Shown in pieces: positions 1-8,649 of a stretch of DNA of 64,000 nt. The DNA lies in NCBI GenBank assembly GCA_903885565.1, contig CAISJI010000055.1, positions 65,563 to 129,562 of the forward strand. Direction: 5' to 3'. The first letter of the stretch is position 1; each line of letters opens with the position of its first letter. A program made the position numbers and the translations under genes. Source of the DNA: an uncultured Planctomycetaceae bacterium. GTDB lineage: Bacteria > Planctomycetota > Planctomycetia > Pirellulales > UBA1268. A model generated the notes under the pieces. That model was not told the DNA's origin, ran no database searches, and saw nothing but the letters and a program-made list of their open reading frames with translations.

Positions 1-969
1 ATCGACGAGCAAAACTTCGATCTGTTCCGCCTGCCCCGCAGCTGGGATGACATCCGCAACGGCACCGCCTTCCGCGGGGCTGGCCAGCGGTTTCGTCTGG
101 AGGCTGCTCCGGGCACACAGCTGCAGCGCTACACTGCCACGTTTCAGGAGCCCTATCTATTCGATACCCGCATCGGACTGTCGACCAGCGCCTCCTACTT
201 CACCCGCTATTTCTACGACTGGGCAGAAGGTCGGGTGGGTGGCCGCGTCGGTCTGGGGTATCAGTTTGCCTTTGCCCCCGATCTCTCTGTGAACACCGGC
301 TTCCGCGGCGAGAGCGTTGACATCTACAACCCGCGGGTCAACACCCCCGCCATCAACGACATGCTGGGAACCAATTCCCTCTACGGGTTCAGCACGGGCA
401 TCGTCCACGACACCCGCGACAGCCCATTCATGCCCACGCAGGGGCATCTGGTGACGTTTGAGTTCGAACAGGTGATCGGCACGTTCGTCTACCCGCGCGG
501 CATCCTCGAAGGGCGGCAATACTTCCTGATGAACGAGCGGCCCGACGGCTCCGGTCGCCACGTGCTCTCAGTGGGCTCGGTGCTCGGCATGTCGGGTCCC
601 AACACCCCCGCCTACGACAACTTCTTCGCGGGTGGCTACAACACCCTGCGCGGCTTCGTGTTCCGCGGGGCCAGCCCCCGGCAGAACGGGGCCATCATCG
701 GTGGTCCGTTCGAGTGGCTCAACACCGTCGAATACATGTTTCCGATCACAGCCGACGACACGCTGCGTGGTGTGGTCTTCACCGACTTCGGTACGGTTGA
801 ATCGAACGTGTCTATCAACACCATGCGCGTTGCCCCCGGCTTCGGTCTCCGCATCACGCTCCCGGCGATGGGGCCAGCACCGATCGCCCTCGACTTCGCC
901 TTCCCGGTCGCCTACGCCGAGGACGACAGCCAGCAACTCTTCAGCTTCTTCGTCGGATTTGCCCGATAG
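1..969 (+). CDS. BamA/Omp85-family outer-membrane barrel protein (3' part)
   Basis: The frame is open from the first base, so the gene begins upstream; 322 C-terminal residues are present. They read as the 16-strand barrel half of an Omp85 protein: alternating aromatic/polar strands, an EPYLFDTRIG strand near residue 50, and GGYNTLRGF near residue 210, which matches the conserved (V/L)RGF motif of the lid loop L6. The family inserts beta-barrel proteins into the outer membrane (BamA) or exports passenger proteins. The POTRA domains that would separate these options lie outside the window. The protein ends in FFVGFAR, an aromatic-rich last strand as expected for a barrel. The next gene starts 26 bases downstream on the same strand and is an LPS-type glycosyltransferase, consistent with an envelope-biogenesis operon. 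Confidence 0.85.
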   Translation: MDEQNFDLFRLPRSWDDIRNGTAFRGAGQRFRLEAAPGTQLQRYTATFQEPYLFDTRIGLSTSASYFTRYFYDWAEGRVGGRVGLGYQFAFAPDLSVNTGFRGESVDIYNPRVNTPAINDMLGTNSLYGFSTGIVHDTRDSPFMPTQGHLVTFEFEQVIGTFVYPRGILEGRQYFLMNERPDGSGRHVLSVGSVLGMSGPNTPAYDNFFAGGYNTLRGFVFRGASPRQNGAIIGGPFEWLNTVEYMFPITADDTLRGVVFTDFGTVESNVSINTMRVAPGFGLRITLPAMGPAPIALDFAFPVAYAEDDSQQLFSFFVGFAR

Positions 970-995
970 CTTTTCCACCTCTCCCGCTTCCGGCC

Positions 996-2123
996 ATGGC
1001 CCCATCTCCCGCCAACCCGAGTCGCCCGCTGGGCGAGGAACGCATCCTTGTGGTGCGAACCCGGTTCGTCGGCGACACCGTTTTGGCGATTCCATTTTTG
1101 CGCAATCTCCGCCGGGCGTTTCCCGCTGCGGTCATCGACGTGCTCGTGGAACCGGCATCCGGCGGCGTGCTGGCCGACTGCCCCTACAAGGACGAGTTGA
1201 TCACCTGGTCTCGGCCGCCCCGTCGCCGCCGTCTGCTGCCGGAATCGTTGACGAATCTCGTGGCCTACGCCGGCTGGCTGCGGGGCCGCGGCTACACGCG
1301 GGCCTACGTGCTCAAGCGGGCGCTGTCGAGCACGCTTCTGGTCCGCCTGGCGGGCATTCCCCATTCGGTCGGCTTTGCAGGGCAGGGGGGCGGGCTGCTC
1401 CTCTCACGTTCGGTGCCGATCGCCGAGGATCGGCACGAAGTGGAGGTGTTTCTCGATCAACTCCGGGCCGATGGTTTGCCTGTGGACGATGCCCACAATG
1501 AGAACTGGGTTTCAGCAGCCACCGCCGCGAAGGTGGAGGCGCTGCTGGAGGCCGTGGAGGACGGGGGCAGGCCCCGCGTCTTCATCGCTCCCAAATCGAC
1601 CTGCTGGGAAAAGCAGTGGCCACTCGACCGTCTCGCAGCCGTGATCGCCCGGCTGGTGGAGGAGCAGGGGTACGAATGTTTCCTGTGCGGTGGCCCTGGC
1701 GATGCTGCCACGCACCAGACACTCAAGCGATTGCTGGGACCGGGACCGGCATCCCATCTGCACGACTTCTCGTCCAGCCTCAATCTGCGGGAAACAGGCG
1801 GCTTGCTGGCGCGCATGGATCTCTGTTTGGGAATCGACACCGGCCTGCTGCACATCGCCGCTTCCTTTGGCGTGCCCGTGGTGGCGCTCTTTGGCCCCAC
1901 CAATCCCAACCAGTGGCGGCCATGGGGCACTCCCTGCGAAGTGATCCGGTCTCCCCGGGTCATGCATTCCCGGCATCATCGGCTTCGGGAAGTGAATGCC
2001 GCCTCTGCGCGGAAGAGCCGCTGGCCGCGTGTCGCAGCATCGATGGACGACATCGGGGTCGAGGAGGTCATGGCGGCGATCGATCGCCTGCTCGCTGCCC
2101 GCCTCTGCCCGACCCGCGCCTAG
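996..2123 (+). CDS. Glycosyltransferase family 9 (ADP-heptose:LPS heptosyltransferase-like)
   Basis: A 375-residue protein, the usual length for GT9 enzymes such as WaaC/WaaF, which add heptose to the lipopolysaccharide core at the inner face of the cytoplasmic membrane. The N-terminal Rossmann half opens with RILVVRTRFVGDTVLAIPFL, the typical GT9 start with a GD acceptor-site motif. The C-terminal half holds GIDTGLLHIAASFGVPVVAL followed by FGPTNPNQWRPWG, the conserved nucleotide-sugar binding region. It lies 26 bases after an outer-membrane assembly gene, which fits an envelope role. The sugar donor cannot be read from the sequence. Convergent with the flavoprotein gene that ends at 2163. 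Confidence 0.88.
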   Translation: MAPSPANPSRPLGEERILVVRTRFVGDTVLAIPFLRNLRRAFPAAVIDVLVEPASGGVLADCPYKDELITWSRPPRRRRLLPESLTNLVAYAGWLRGRGYTRAYVLKRALSSTLLVRLAGIPHSVGFAGQGGGLLLSRSVPIAEDRHEVEVFLDQLRADGLPVDDAHNENWVSAATAAKVEALLEAVEDGGRPRVFIAPKSTCWEKQWPLDRLAAVIARLVEEQGYECFLCGGPGDAATHQTLKRLLGPGPASHLHDFSSSLNLRETGGLLARMDLCLGIDTGLLHIAASFGVPVVALFGPTNPNQWRPWGTPCEVIRSPRVMHSRHHRLREVNAASARKSRWPRVAASMDDIGVEEVMAAIDRLLAARLCPTRA

Positions 2124-2162
2124 CAGGCCTTCGCAATCCCCTGGGAATGTGTCCGCCAAGCG

Positions 2163-3449
2163 TCAGCCGGGGGCAGAGGCGCGGGCCGCCGCCGTGCCGG
2201 CAACGAAGCCGCTCGCCCAAGCCCACTGGAAATTGAATCCACCGATCCGGCCGTCGACATCGAGCACCTCGCCGGCGAAGTGGAGCCCGGGACAGATCCG
2301 GCTTTCCATCGTCTCCAGCCGCACTTCAGCAAGCGGCACCCCACCGGCCGTGGCTTCGGCAATCGTGAAGCCGCGATCCCCCACCACCGGCAACTCCATT
2401 CCCTTGACGATCGCCACCAGCCGCCGCCGCGCCTCGCGGGGGAGATCGCCCGTCGGCGGGGCGGCGGCCGCGGCACAGAGATGCCTCGCCAGCCGCTCGG
2501 TGAGATGCTGACGCAGCGCCCAGAGCGCTCCTTTCGCGCCACACTCTAGGAGCAGCTGTTCGAGTGCGGATTCCGGCATGTCGGGGAGCCAGTCGAGGAG
2601 CAGCCGCGCCAACGGATCGGTCGTGCGCGACACGAGCCAGTGCCGACTGATGTCGAGCGTGGCCGGGCCCGAGAGGCCGGTGTGGGTGCAGAGCGTGCTG
2701 CCGCTGCTTGTCGCCACGCTCTTCCCCTTCGCGGAGAGCAGCGTGAACCGGCAGGGGAGCGCGAGGCCGGTGAGCTCACGGATGAAATGGTCGGCCGGCA
2801 GCACCAGCGGCACCAGCGCCGGAACGACAGGCGCCGTGAGCGAATGGCCGAGCATGGCCGCCAGCGCAAAGCCCGTGCCATCCGATCCCGATTTGGGCAG
2901 CGACTTTCCGCCGGTGCAGAGGATCACTTTCCGCACGCTCATCGTGCCGCCAGCGGTCTCGAGCCGGAGGCGGTCGCCGTCGCGCTCAATGCCCGTCACC
3001 TGCGCCGGATGATGGAACGCCACACCGGCTGCCCCGGCCTCATGGAGGAGTGCGGCAAGGATTGAGCGGGACGAATCAGACTCCGGAAAGAGCTTGCCGG
3101 TGTCGGCCTCCCGGTAGAAGCCGACACCGGCCGACTTGAAGAACTCAACGGTCCGTTCGACCGGAAAACGGCCGAGCACCTTGCGGATCGCCGGAGACGT
3201 GCTGCCGGCGAAGTCGCGCTCGTCGACCCGCCAGTGCGTGACATTGCAGCGTCCCCCGCCTGAAACGAGGATTTTGGCTCCCAATTTCCGGGCGCCGTCC
3301 AGAGCCACGATGTTCAGCGTCTGCCCGGTTCCTTGGGCAGTCCGCCCCGCCCAGATCCCGGCGAAGAGGCCCGCCGCCCCGGCACCGATAATCGCCAGAT
3401 CGGCCGGCGGCGGGGCTGGGACGGTGGTAGGGGGGGTTGGAAGGGACAT
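2163..3449 (-). CDS. NAD(P)/FAD-dependent oxidoreductase, HI0933/BaiN-like family
   Basis: 428 residues from ATG at 3449. The frame extends upstream to 3518, but the added residues look non-coding and the dinucleotide-binding fold begins soon after MSLPTPP. The FAD-binding motif is ADLAIIGAGAAGLFAG near residue 20; ILVSGGGRCNVTH follows near residue 60, and CTGGKSLPKSGSDGTGFALA is the second conserved block. The C-terminus has GGVPLAEV and FAGEVLDVDGRIGGFNFQ, which close the FAD site in this family. Members are flavoproteins (YhiN, HI0933; BaiN in gut bacteria is implicated in bile-acid reduction), but the substrate in environmental bacteria is unknown. No partner gene is obvious nearby. Confidence 0.88.
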   Translation of the reverse strand: MSLPTPPTTVPAPPPADLAIIGAGAAGLFAGIWAGRTAQGTGQTLNIVALDGARKLGAKILVSGGGRCNVTHWRVDERDFAGSTSPAIRKVLGRFPVERTVEFFKSAGVGFYREADTGKLFPESDSSRSILAALLHEAGAAGVAFHHPAQVTGIERDGDRLRLETAGGTMSVRKVILCTGGKSLPKSGSDGTGFALAAMLGHSLTAPVVPALVPLVLPADHFIRELTGLALPCRFTLLSAKGKSVATSSGSTLCTHTGLSGPATLDISRHWLVSRTTDPLARLLLDWLPDMPESALEQLLLECGAKGALWALRQHLTERLARHLCAAAAAPPTGDLPREARRRLVAIVKGMELPVVGDRGFTIAEATAGGVPLAEVRLETMESRICPGLHFAGEVLDVDGRIGGFNFQWAWASGFVAGTAAARASAPG

Positions 3450-3588
3450 GGCTGAGCGGATGGATTCTGCGCAGATTCGCCGGAAAATCAGACTAGTATG
3501 CCTGTTTTCCAGGCCCACACGTGGCAGGTAGAATCAAAAGTCGGGATTTGGGCGTCCTTGCTCCCTCTGCTACCCAGTCATCAGGCCG

Positions 3589-6189
3589 ATGCTCTTCATC
3601 CCTATCCATTCTCGCGCTGCCATCGCCCAGACTTCCGGCGGGAGGCTTTTCCAGGGCTTGGGAGCGGTTTTACTGCTGGCTGCGCAGGGCTGGGGGCCGG
3701 CCGCCGCCGGTGACACCGGCCCGATCGATTTCAACCGCGATATCAGACCGATCCTGGCGGAAAACTGTCTCTACTGCCATGGTCAGGATGCCCAGAAGCG
3801 TCAGGCCGACCTGCGGCTGGACGTGCGGGAAGGGGCTCTGGCCGGGGGGGCCGTGGTGCCGGGTGACGCCGGCGCGAGCAGCCTCGTGGAGCGGATCCAA
3901 TCGAGCGATGCCGATGTTGTCATGCCCCCTCCGCATTCCAATCGGCGGCTTTCGGATGCCCAGAAAACGCTCCTCTCAGCTTGGATCGCCAGCGGGGCCG
4001 AATATGCCCCACACTGGGCGTTTGTGGCCCCTCAGCAGCCGGCTTCCCCCAGCGTCCAACGGGCCGACTGGCCGCGGCAGGAGATCGACCGCTTCATTCT
4101 GGCCGGCCTGGAGGAGGCTGGTCTGGCTCCCTCCCCGGAAGCCGATCGCCCCACACTCATCCGCCGGCTCCACGCCGATCTGATCGGCCTGCCACCCACT
4201 CCCGCGGAGATCGATATCTTCATCGCCGACACCGATCCACAGGCCTATGAAAACCTGGTCGATCGCTTGCTGGCCAGCCCGCACTACGGCGAACGGATGG
4301 CCCTGTCTTGGCTCGATGCAGCCCGCTATGCCGACTCCAACGGCTTTCAGCAGGATGGCGACACGTGGCAATGGATGTGGCGTGACTGGGTGGTGCAGGC
4401 CCTCAATGCCGACATGCCGTTCGACCAATTCTCCACGGAGCAACTCGCGGGCGATCTGCTGCCGGAGGCCACCGCCGCCCAGAAGATTGCCAGCGCCTTC
4501 AATCGCAACCACCTCTTGAACGGCGAGGGAGGAGCGATCGCCGAGGAGCAGCGGTTCAACAACCTCTTCGACCGCGTCGACACCACCGCCACCACCTGGC
4601 TGGGGCTCACGATGGCCTGCGCCCAGTGCCACGACCACAAATACGATCCCCTCACGCAGCGCGACTACTACGGCCTGCTCGACGCCTTCAACCGCGTTCC
4701 CGAAACCGGGGCCCCCACCTGGTTTTCGCCGCGGATCCGCGTGGCGCCGCCGGTGCTGGAGCTGCCCACGCCCGAAAACACCGCCCGCCTGGAGGCCCTC
4801 GAAGCTGAACTCAAGCAGGCCCAGGCCGAGGCCCAAACGATTGAAAATGCCGCCTACGCCGGCTGGCGGGCTGGCCTCTCGGCCACCGGCCATGCCGAGG
4901 ATGCCACGGGGATCCCGGAAAAACTCGCCGCAGGACTGAAGGTGGCCGAAGGGGAGCGGACTCCCGAGGAACAAACCGCCTTGGAGGCCGATCTGCGCCG
5001 CCATTTCGACGAAAAGGTGAAGAAGTCGGTGGTGGGGAAATATCCGCAACTGAAGAAACGGGGCGACCTGGAGGGCCAACGCGATTCCTACCGGGGCGAC
5101 CAGATCCCGCGCGTCATGGTGATGAGTGACGCGCAGCCGCGCGAAACGAAGATCCTGGAGCGGGGCGACTACCTCTCGCCGCAGGGTGAGGTGGTGGCCT
5201 TCGCCGTGCCGGCCTTCCTGCCGCCGCTGCCGCCGGAGAGCCCGCCCAACCGGCTGGGGCTGGCGCAGTGGCTGTTTCGCCCCGACCATCCGCTCACCTC
5301 GCGCGTGCAGGCCAATCGGATGTGGCAGCACTTCTTCGGGGCTGGTCTGGTGAAAACCACGGAAGATATGGGGGTGCAGAGTGCCTACCCGCACCACCTG
5401 CCGCTGCTCGACTGGCTGGCGGTGGAGTTTCAGAAGCGTCACTGGAGCATGAAACAGATCCACCGGTTGATCGTGACCAGCGCCACCTACCGGCAGTCGA
5501 GTCGGCTCACCCCTGAACATGCCGCCGGCGATCCGGAAAATCGACTCTTTGCCCGGGCTGCCCGGGTTCGAATGCCCTCGATGGTGCTGCGTGACTGGGC
5601 CCTGGCGGCCAGCGGCCTGCTCGACACCCGCGTCGGCGGCCCGCCTGTTTACCCCTACCAGCCGGAGCAGATCTGGGAGGCGCTGGCCATCACAAAAGAG
5701 CGCGACTTCACCTACCCCGCCTCCCACGGCAGCGATCTCTACCGCCGCAGCCTCTACACCTTCTGGCGCCGCACCGTCAGCCCCGCCAACCTGTTTGATG
5801 CAGCCAACCGGCAGACCTGCCATGTCCGCGGCGGCACCACCTGCACCCCCTTGCACGCCCTCACCATGCTCAACGACACCACCTGGGTGGAGGCCAGCCG
5901 GGTGCTGGCCACAGCCTGCATGCGGAGCGCTGCCGACACCGACGGGCGACTGCGGCAGGCCTTTCGCTTGGTGCTGGGCCGAGACCCGACCGGCTACGAC
6001 ATGGAAGCGCTGCGGGGCATGCTCGCCCGCCAGCGGGCCCTCTATGCGGCTGATCCGGCCGCCGCTGCGGCTTTGGTGGCGGTGGGCGAGGCCCCTCAGG
6101 CGGCAGCCCTCGACCAGGTTGAGCAGGCGGCCCTGTCGGCTGTCTGCCTGGCGATTTTCAATCTCGATGAAGCCCTCACGCGGGAGTGA
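3589..6189 (+). CDS. PSCyt1/DUF1549/DUF1553 planctomycete cytochrome-domain protein (pair 1)
   Basis: 866 residues with an N-terminal signal sequence ending near AAAGD. The N-terminal PSCyt1 domain carries the haem motif CLYCH near residue 60, followed by QADLRLD. DUF1549 (PSCyt2) spans about residues 155-370 and contains a second haem-like motif in CAQCHDHKYDP, the hallmark of the family. A helical linker follows, then DUF1553 (PSD1, about 540-840) with NRLGLAQWLF, VQANRMWQHFFG, YRQSS and YRRSLYTFWRR. The family is expanded in Planctomycetes; its substrate is unknown, and a link to periplasmic sugar or polymer oxidation is inferred. This is the shortest of the three paralogues here, with no extra carbohydrate-binding insert. 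The DUF1501 partner starts 7 bases after the stop. Confidence 0.93.
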   Translation: MLFIPIHSRAAIAQTSGGRLFQGLGAVLLLAAQGWGPAAAGDTGPIDFNRDIRPILAENCLYCHGQDAQKRQADLRLDVREGALAGGAVVPGDAGASSLVERIQSSDADVVMPPPHSNRRLSDAQKTLLSAWIASGAEYAPHWAFVAPQQPASPSVQRADWPRQEIDRFILAGLEEAGLAPSPEADRPTLIRRLHADLIGLPPTPAEIDIFIADTDPQAYENLVDRLLASPHYGERMALSWLDAARYADSNGFQQDGDTWQWMWRDWVVQALNADMPFDQFSTEQLAGDLLPEATAAQKIASAFNRNHLLNGEGGAIAEEQRFNNLFDRVDTTATTWLGLTMACAQCHDHKYDPLTQRDYYGLLDAFNRVPETGAPTWFSPRIRVAPPVLELPTPENTARLEALEAELKQAQAEAQTIENAAYAGWRAGLSATGHAEDATGIPEKLAAGLKVAEGERTPEEQTALEADLRRHFDEKVKKSVVGKYPQLKKRGDLEGQRDSYRGDQIPRVMVMSDAQPRETKILERGDYLSPQGEVVAFAVPAFLPPLPPESPPNRLGLAQWLFRPDHPLTSRVQANRMWQHFFGAGLVKTTEDMGVQSAYPHHLPLLDWLAVEFQKRHWSMKQIHRLIVTSATYRQSSRLTPEHAAGDPENRLFARAARVRMPSMVLRDWALAASGLLDTRVGGPPVYPYQPEQIWEALAITKERDFTYPASHGSDLYRRSLYTFWRRTVSPANLFDAANRQTCHVRGGTTCTPLHALTMLNDTTWVEASRVLATACMRSAADTDGRLRQAFRLVLGRDPTGYDMEALRGMLARQRALYAADPAAAAALVAVGEAPQAAALDQVEQAALSAVCLAIFNLDEALTRE

Positions 6190-6196
6190 TCGCCCC

Positions 6197-7651
6197 ATGC
6201 ACGAACTGTGGAACGACAACCAGCAGGCTGTCACCCGCCGCCGCCTTTTCGGCTCGGCAGGCATGGGGATCGGCGGCGTGGCGCTGGCCTCGCTGCTGGC
6301 CCGCGATGCACCAGCAGCCGCTCCGGGGAGAGTGCCGGGGCTGGCCGGCCTGCCCCATCATCCGCCCACGGCCAAACGGGTCGTCATGCTCTGGCAGGGG
6401 GGCGGGCCGTCGCATGTCGATCTGTTCGACCCCAAGCCGGTGATGCGGGCCCGGGCCGGGGAAGACATTCCGGAGAGCGTCCGGGGCACCACGCGGCTCT
6501 CCACGATGTCCAGCGGCTATGCGAAGTGGCCCACGGTGCCTGCCATCCGTCCCTTCCACCGCTGCGGCTCCTCCGGCATCGAACTGAGCGAACTGCTGCC
6601 GTCTGTCAGCGGCATCGCCGACGAGATCTGCCTCGTGCGCAGCATGCACACCGAGGCGGTCAACCATGCGCCAGGCGTCACGTTTTTCATGACCGGCGCG
6701 CAGGTGCCGGGGCGGCCGAGCATGGGAGCCTGGCTGAGCTACGGTCTCGGCTGCGAAACCGACAACCTCCCCGCGTTTGTCGTGATGACCTCCTCCGACA
6801 AGGCAAAGACCTGCGGACAGCTCTTCTTCGACTACTACTGGGGCAGCGGCTTTCTGCCCAGCCGGTATCAGGGAGTGAGGCTGCGCAACACCGGCTCCCC
6901 GGTTCCCTATCTGGAGAATCCCCCGGGCGTCAGCCGCACCTCCCGCCGGGCCCTGCTCGACGGCATCGCCGCCATAAACGCCGCCCACCGGGCCGATTAC
7001 GGCGATCCCGAGATCGACACGCGGATCCAGCAGTATGAAATGGCGTTTCAGATGCAGGCCAGCATGCCGGAACTGGTCGATTTCTCAGCGGAGCCACAGC
7101 GTGTGCTCGACCGCTACGGGCCCGACGTGCATGTGCAGGGGACGTTCGCCTCCAACTGCCTCATCGCCCGTCGGATGCTGGAGCGGGGCACCCGCTTTGT
7201 GCAGTTGATGCACGCCGGCTGGGATCAGCACAACAACCTGTTCACGCAACTGGAGCAGCAGTGCCGCGACACCGAGGGGCCGTCTGCAGCCCTGGTGCTC
7301 GACCTCAAGGAGCGGGGCATGCTCGATGACACGCTGGTGGCATGGGGGGGTGAATTCGGCCGGACCCCCTTTGGGCAGGGCAACCCGGCCGAGCCGAAGG
7401 GGCGCGACCACTTTGGCCGAGCCTACAGCTGGTGGCTGGCCGGCGGCGGCATCCGGCCTGGCCATGTGTATGGATCGACCGACGACTATGCCTGGAACAT
7501 CACTGCCGATCCCGTCCATGTCCACGACATGCAGGCCACAATCATGCATTTGGCCGGGATCGACCACACCGCCCTGACATTTCGCTACCAGGGGCGGCAA
7601 TTTCGGCTGACCGACGTGCATGGGCATGTGGTGCGGGGAATGCTGGCCTGA
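6197..7651 (+). CDS. DUF1501 domain-containing protein (pair 1 partner)
   Basis: 484 residues from the ATG at 6197, directly after the PSCyt1 gene. The open frame runs further upstream, but that part overlaps the neighbour. The N-terminus TRRRLFGSAGMGIGGVALAS is a twin-arginine signal, so export in a folded state is expected. The DUF1501 fold is related to alkaline phosphatase/sulfatase enzymes: VVMLWQGGGPSHVDLFDPKP is the first metal-site block, followed by RSMHTEAVNHAPG, MQATIMHLAGIDHT and the C-terminal TDVHGHVV. The family nearly always travels with DUF1549/DUF1553 genes in Planctomycetes. The enzymatic activity is not established. Confidence 0.92.
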   Translation: MHELWNDNQQAVTRRRLFGSAGMGIGGVALASLLARDAPAAAPGRVPGLAGLPHHPPTAKRVVMLWQGGGPSHVDLFDPKPVMRARAGEDIPESVRGTTRLSTMSSGYAKWPTVPAIRPFHRCGSSGIELSELLPSVSGIADEICLVRSMHTEAVNHAPGVTFFMTGAQVPGRPSMGAWLSYGLGCETDNLPAFVVMTSSDKAKTCGQLFFDYYWGSGFLPSRYQGVRLRNTGSPVPYLENPPGVSRTSRRALLDGIAAINAAHRADYGDPEIDTRIQQYEMAFQMQASMPELVDFSAEPQRVLDRYGPDVHVQGTFASNCLIARRMLERGTRFVQLMHAGWDQHNNLFTQLEQQCRDTEGPSAALVLDLKERGMLDDTLVAWGGEFGRTPFGQGNPAEPKGRDHFGRAYSWWLAGGGIRPGHVYGSTDDYAWNITADPVHVHDMQATIMHLAGIDHTALTFRYQGRQFRLTDVHGHVVRGMLA

Positions 7652-7660
7652 GAGCAGCCC

Positions 7661-7685
7661 GCAGATTCGATCTGCCCCGGTTTTT
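7661..7685 (+). terminator. Possible intrinsic terminator after pair 1
   Basis: Ten bases after the DUF1501 stop there is a perfect six-pair stem, GCAGAT-TCG-ATCTGC, followed by CCCCGG and a run of five T. The stem is short and the T-run begins five bases late, so function is uncertain. Confidence 0.35.
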
Positions 7686-7925
7686 CGGCAGCGTGGCCGC
7701 CTCTTTGCAGGGGCAGCGCGGTTCGGGCAAGCCGGGGAATACCGGACGGCGACGAAAAATCGGCATATGGTATCGGTCGTGCCGACCAGAAACCGGCCAA
7801 ACCGGGGAAAAACTGGGGAAAAATCTTGATCCCGCGGTGTGCGTTGGTATCGTCATTTGTGTTGGCCCGCGGGCTCGGGCATGCGTCAGAGCCCGACCAC
7901 GCTTCACCCTGGAAGTACCACCGGC

Positions 7926-8501
7926 ATGCCTCTCGCTCACCATCCAGAACCGGAAGAAGTCGACTGCCTCCTGCGCAACGCGGAACTGCGCGATGCCATC
8001 GAGCCCTATCTCGACGAGTCGATCTGCGAAATCGATTTCTGTGCGCTCCCCACGGCTGTTGAGAATCGCTTCCTGGAATCGATGCTTGCCTGGGAACAGG
8101 CCCCGATGGAGCCGATCGCCCGCTGGTTTGAGCCGACGCTGGCACTCCAGCCGGCCTGCACGCTCGATGACGAGCAGGTGCGTGAGCGGCTGTGGAACAC
8201 GATCGATCGGCTCTTCGAGAAGCGGGTTGTTCTCGATTTCACCGACCACCTGTCCGACCGGGAACTCTATGCCCTGATCCGTCGCGACATCCTCCCCTCG
8301 GCTGTGAAACGTGTCGACCTTCCCGACAACTATTTCCACTGGGATTGCAGTGCCACCGATACGGGAGAGCCGACACACTGGCTGATGTATTACGCGTCAG
8401 AACAGGAGCGGGAGGAATGGAGCCTGGAAGAGGGCCGCGAACTTCCAGAGCGTCGCGTGCCTTCCTATCCCAGGGCCTTGCCGACAGCACCGGTGATGTA
8501 G
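7926..8501 (+). CDS. Hypothetical acidic protein
   Basis: 191 residues from ATG at 7926; the frame is open to 7839 but the upstream residues look non-coding. No signal peptide or membrane segment is visible. The protein is acidic and rich in aromatic residues, beginning with HHPEPEEVDCLLRNAELRDA and containing DLPDNYFHWDC near residue 130 and EREEWSLEEGRELPERR close to the end. It appears to be a cytosolic alpha-helical protein. I do not recognise a family. It stands alone between the DUF1501 gene (274 bases upstream) and the pyrophosphatase gene (148 bases downstream). Coding potential is supported by its length and by codon use matching its neighbours. Confidence 0.7.
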   Translation: MPLAHHPEPEEVDCLLRNAELRDAIEPYLDESICEIDFCALPTAVENRFLESMLAWEQAPMEPIARWFEPTLALQPACTLDDEQVRERLWNTIDRLFEKRVVLDFTDHLSDRELYALIRRDILPSAVKRVDLPDNYFHWDCSATDTGEPTHWLMYYASEQEREEWSLEEGRELPERRVPSYPRALPTAPVM

Positions 8502-8649
8502 GCCTGGCTGGCAGGCTGTGGATCGAGTGTTGCGCCGCTCCCGCCGCAGGCTGGTACACTCTCAGGGGACCCGATTCTTCACGGATTGCCCCCAGATCGG
8601 CCGTCTTCCCCTTGGTCCATCCCCGCCCTTTAGGTGCACCGGCGAATCT

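Noticed and set aside
3976-6264. 762-residue minus-strand open frame opposite the first PSCyt1 gene
   Set aside because: His/Gly/Arg-rich composition without domains; typical antisense shadow.
8512-8530. GGCAGGCTGTGGA resembling the start of the intergenic repeat
   Set aside because: Only about 12 bases match and the hairpin arms are absent; likely chance.
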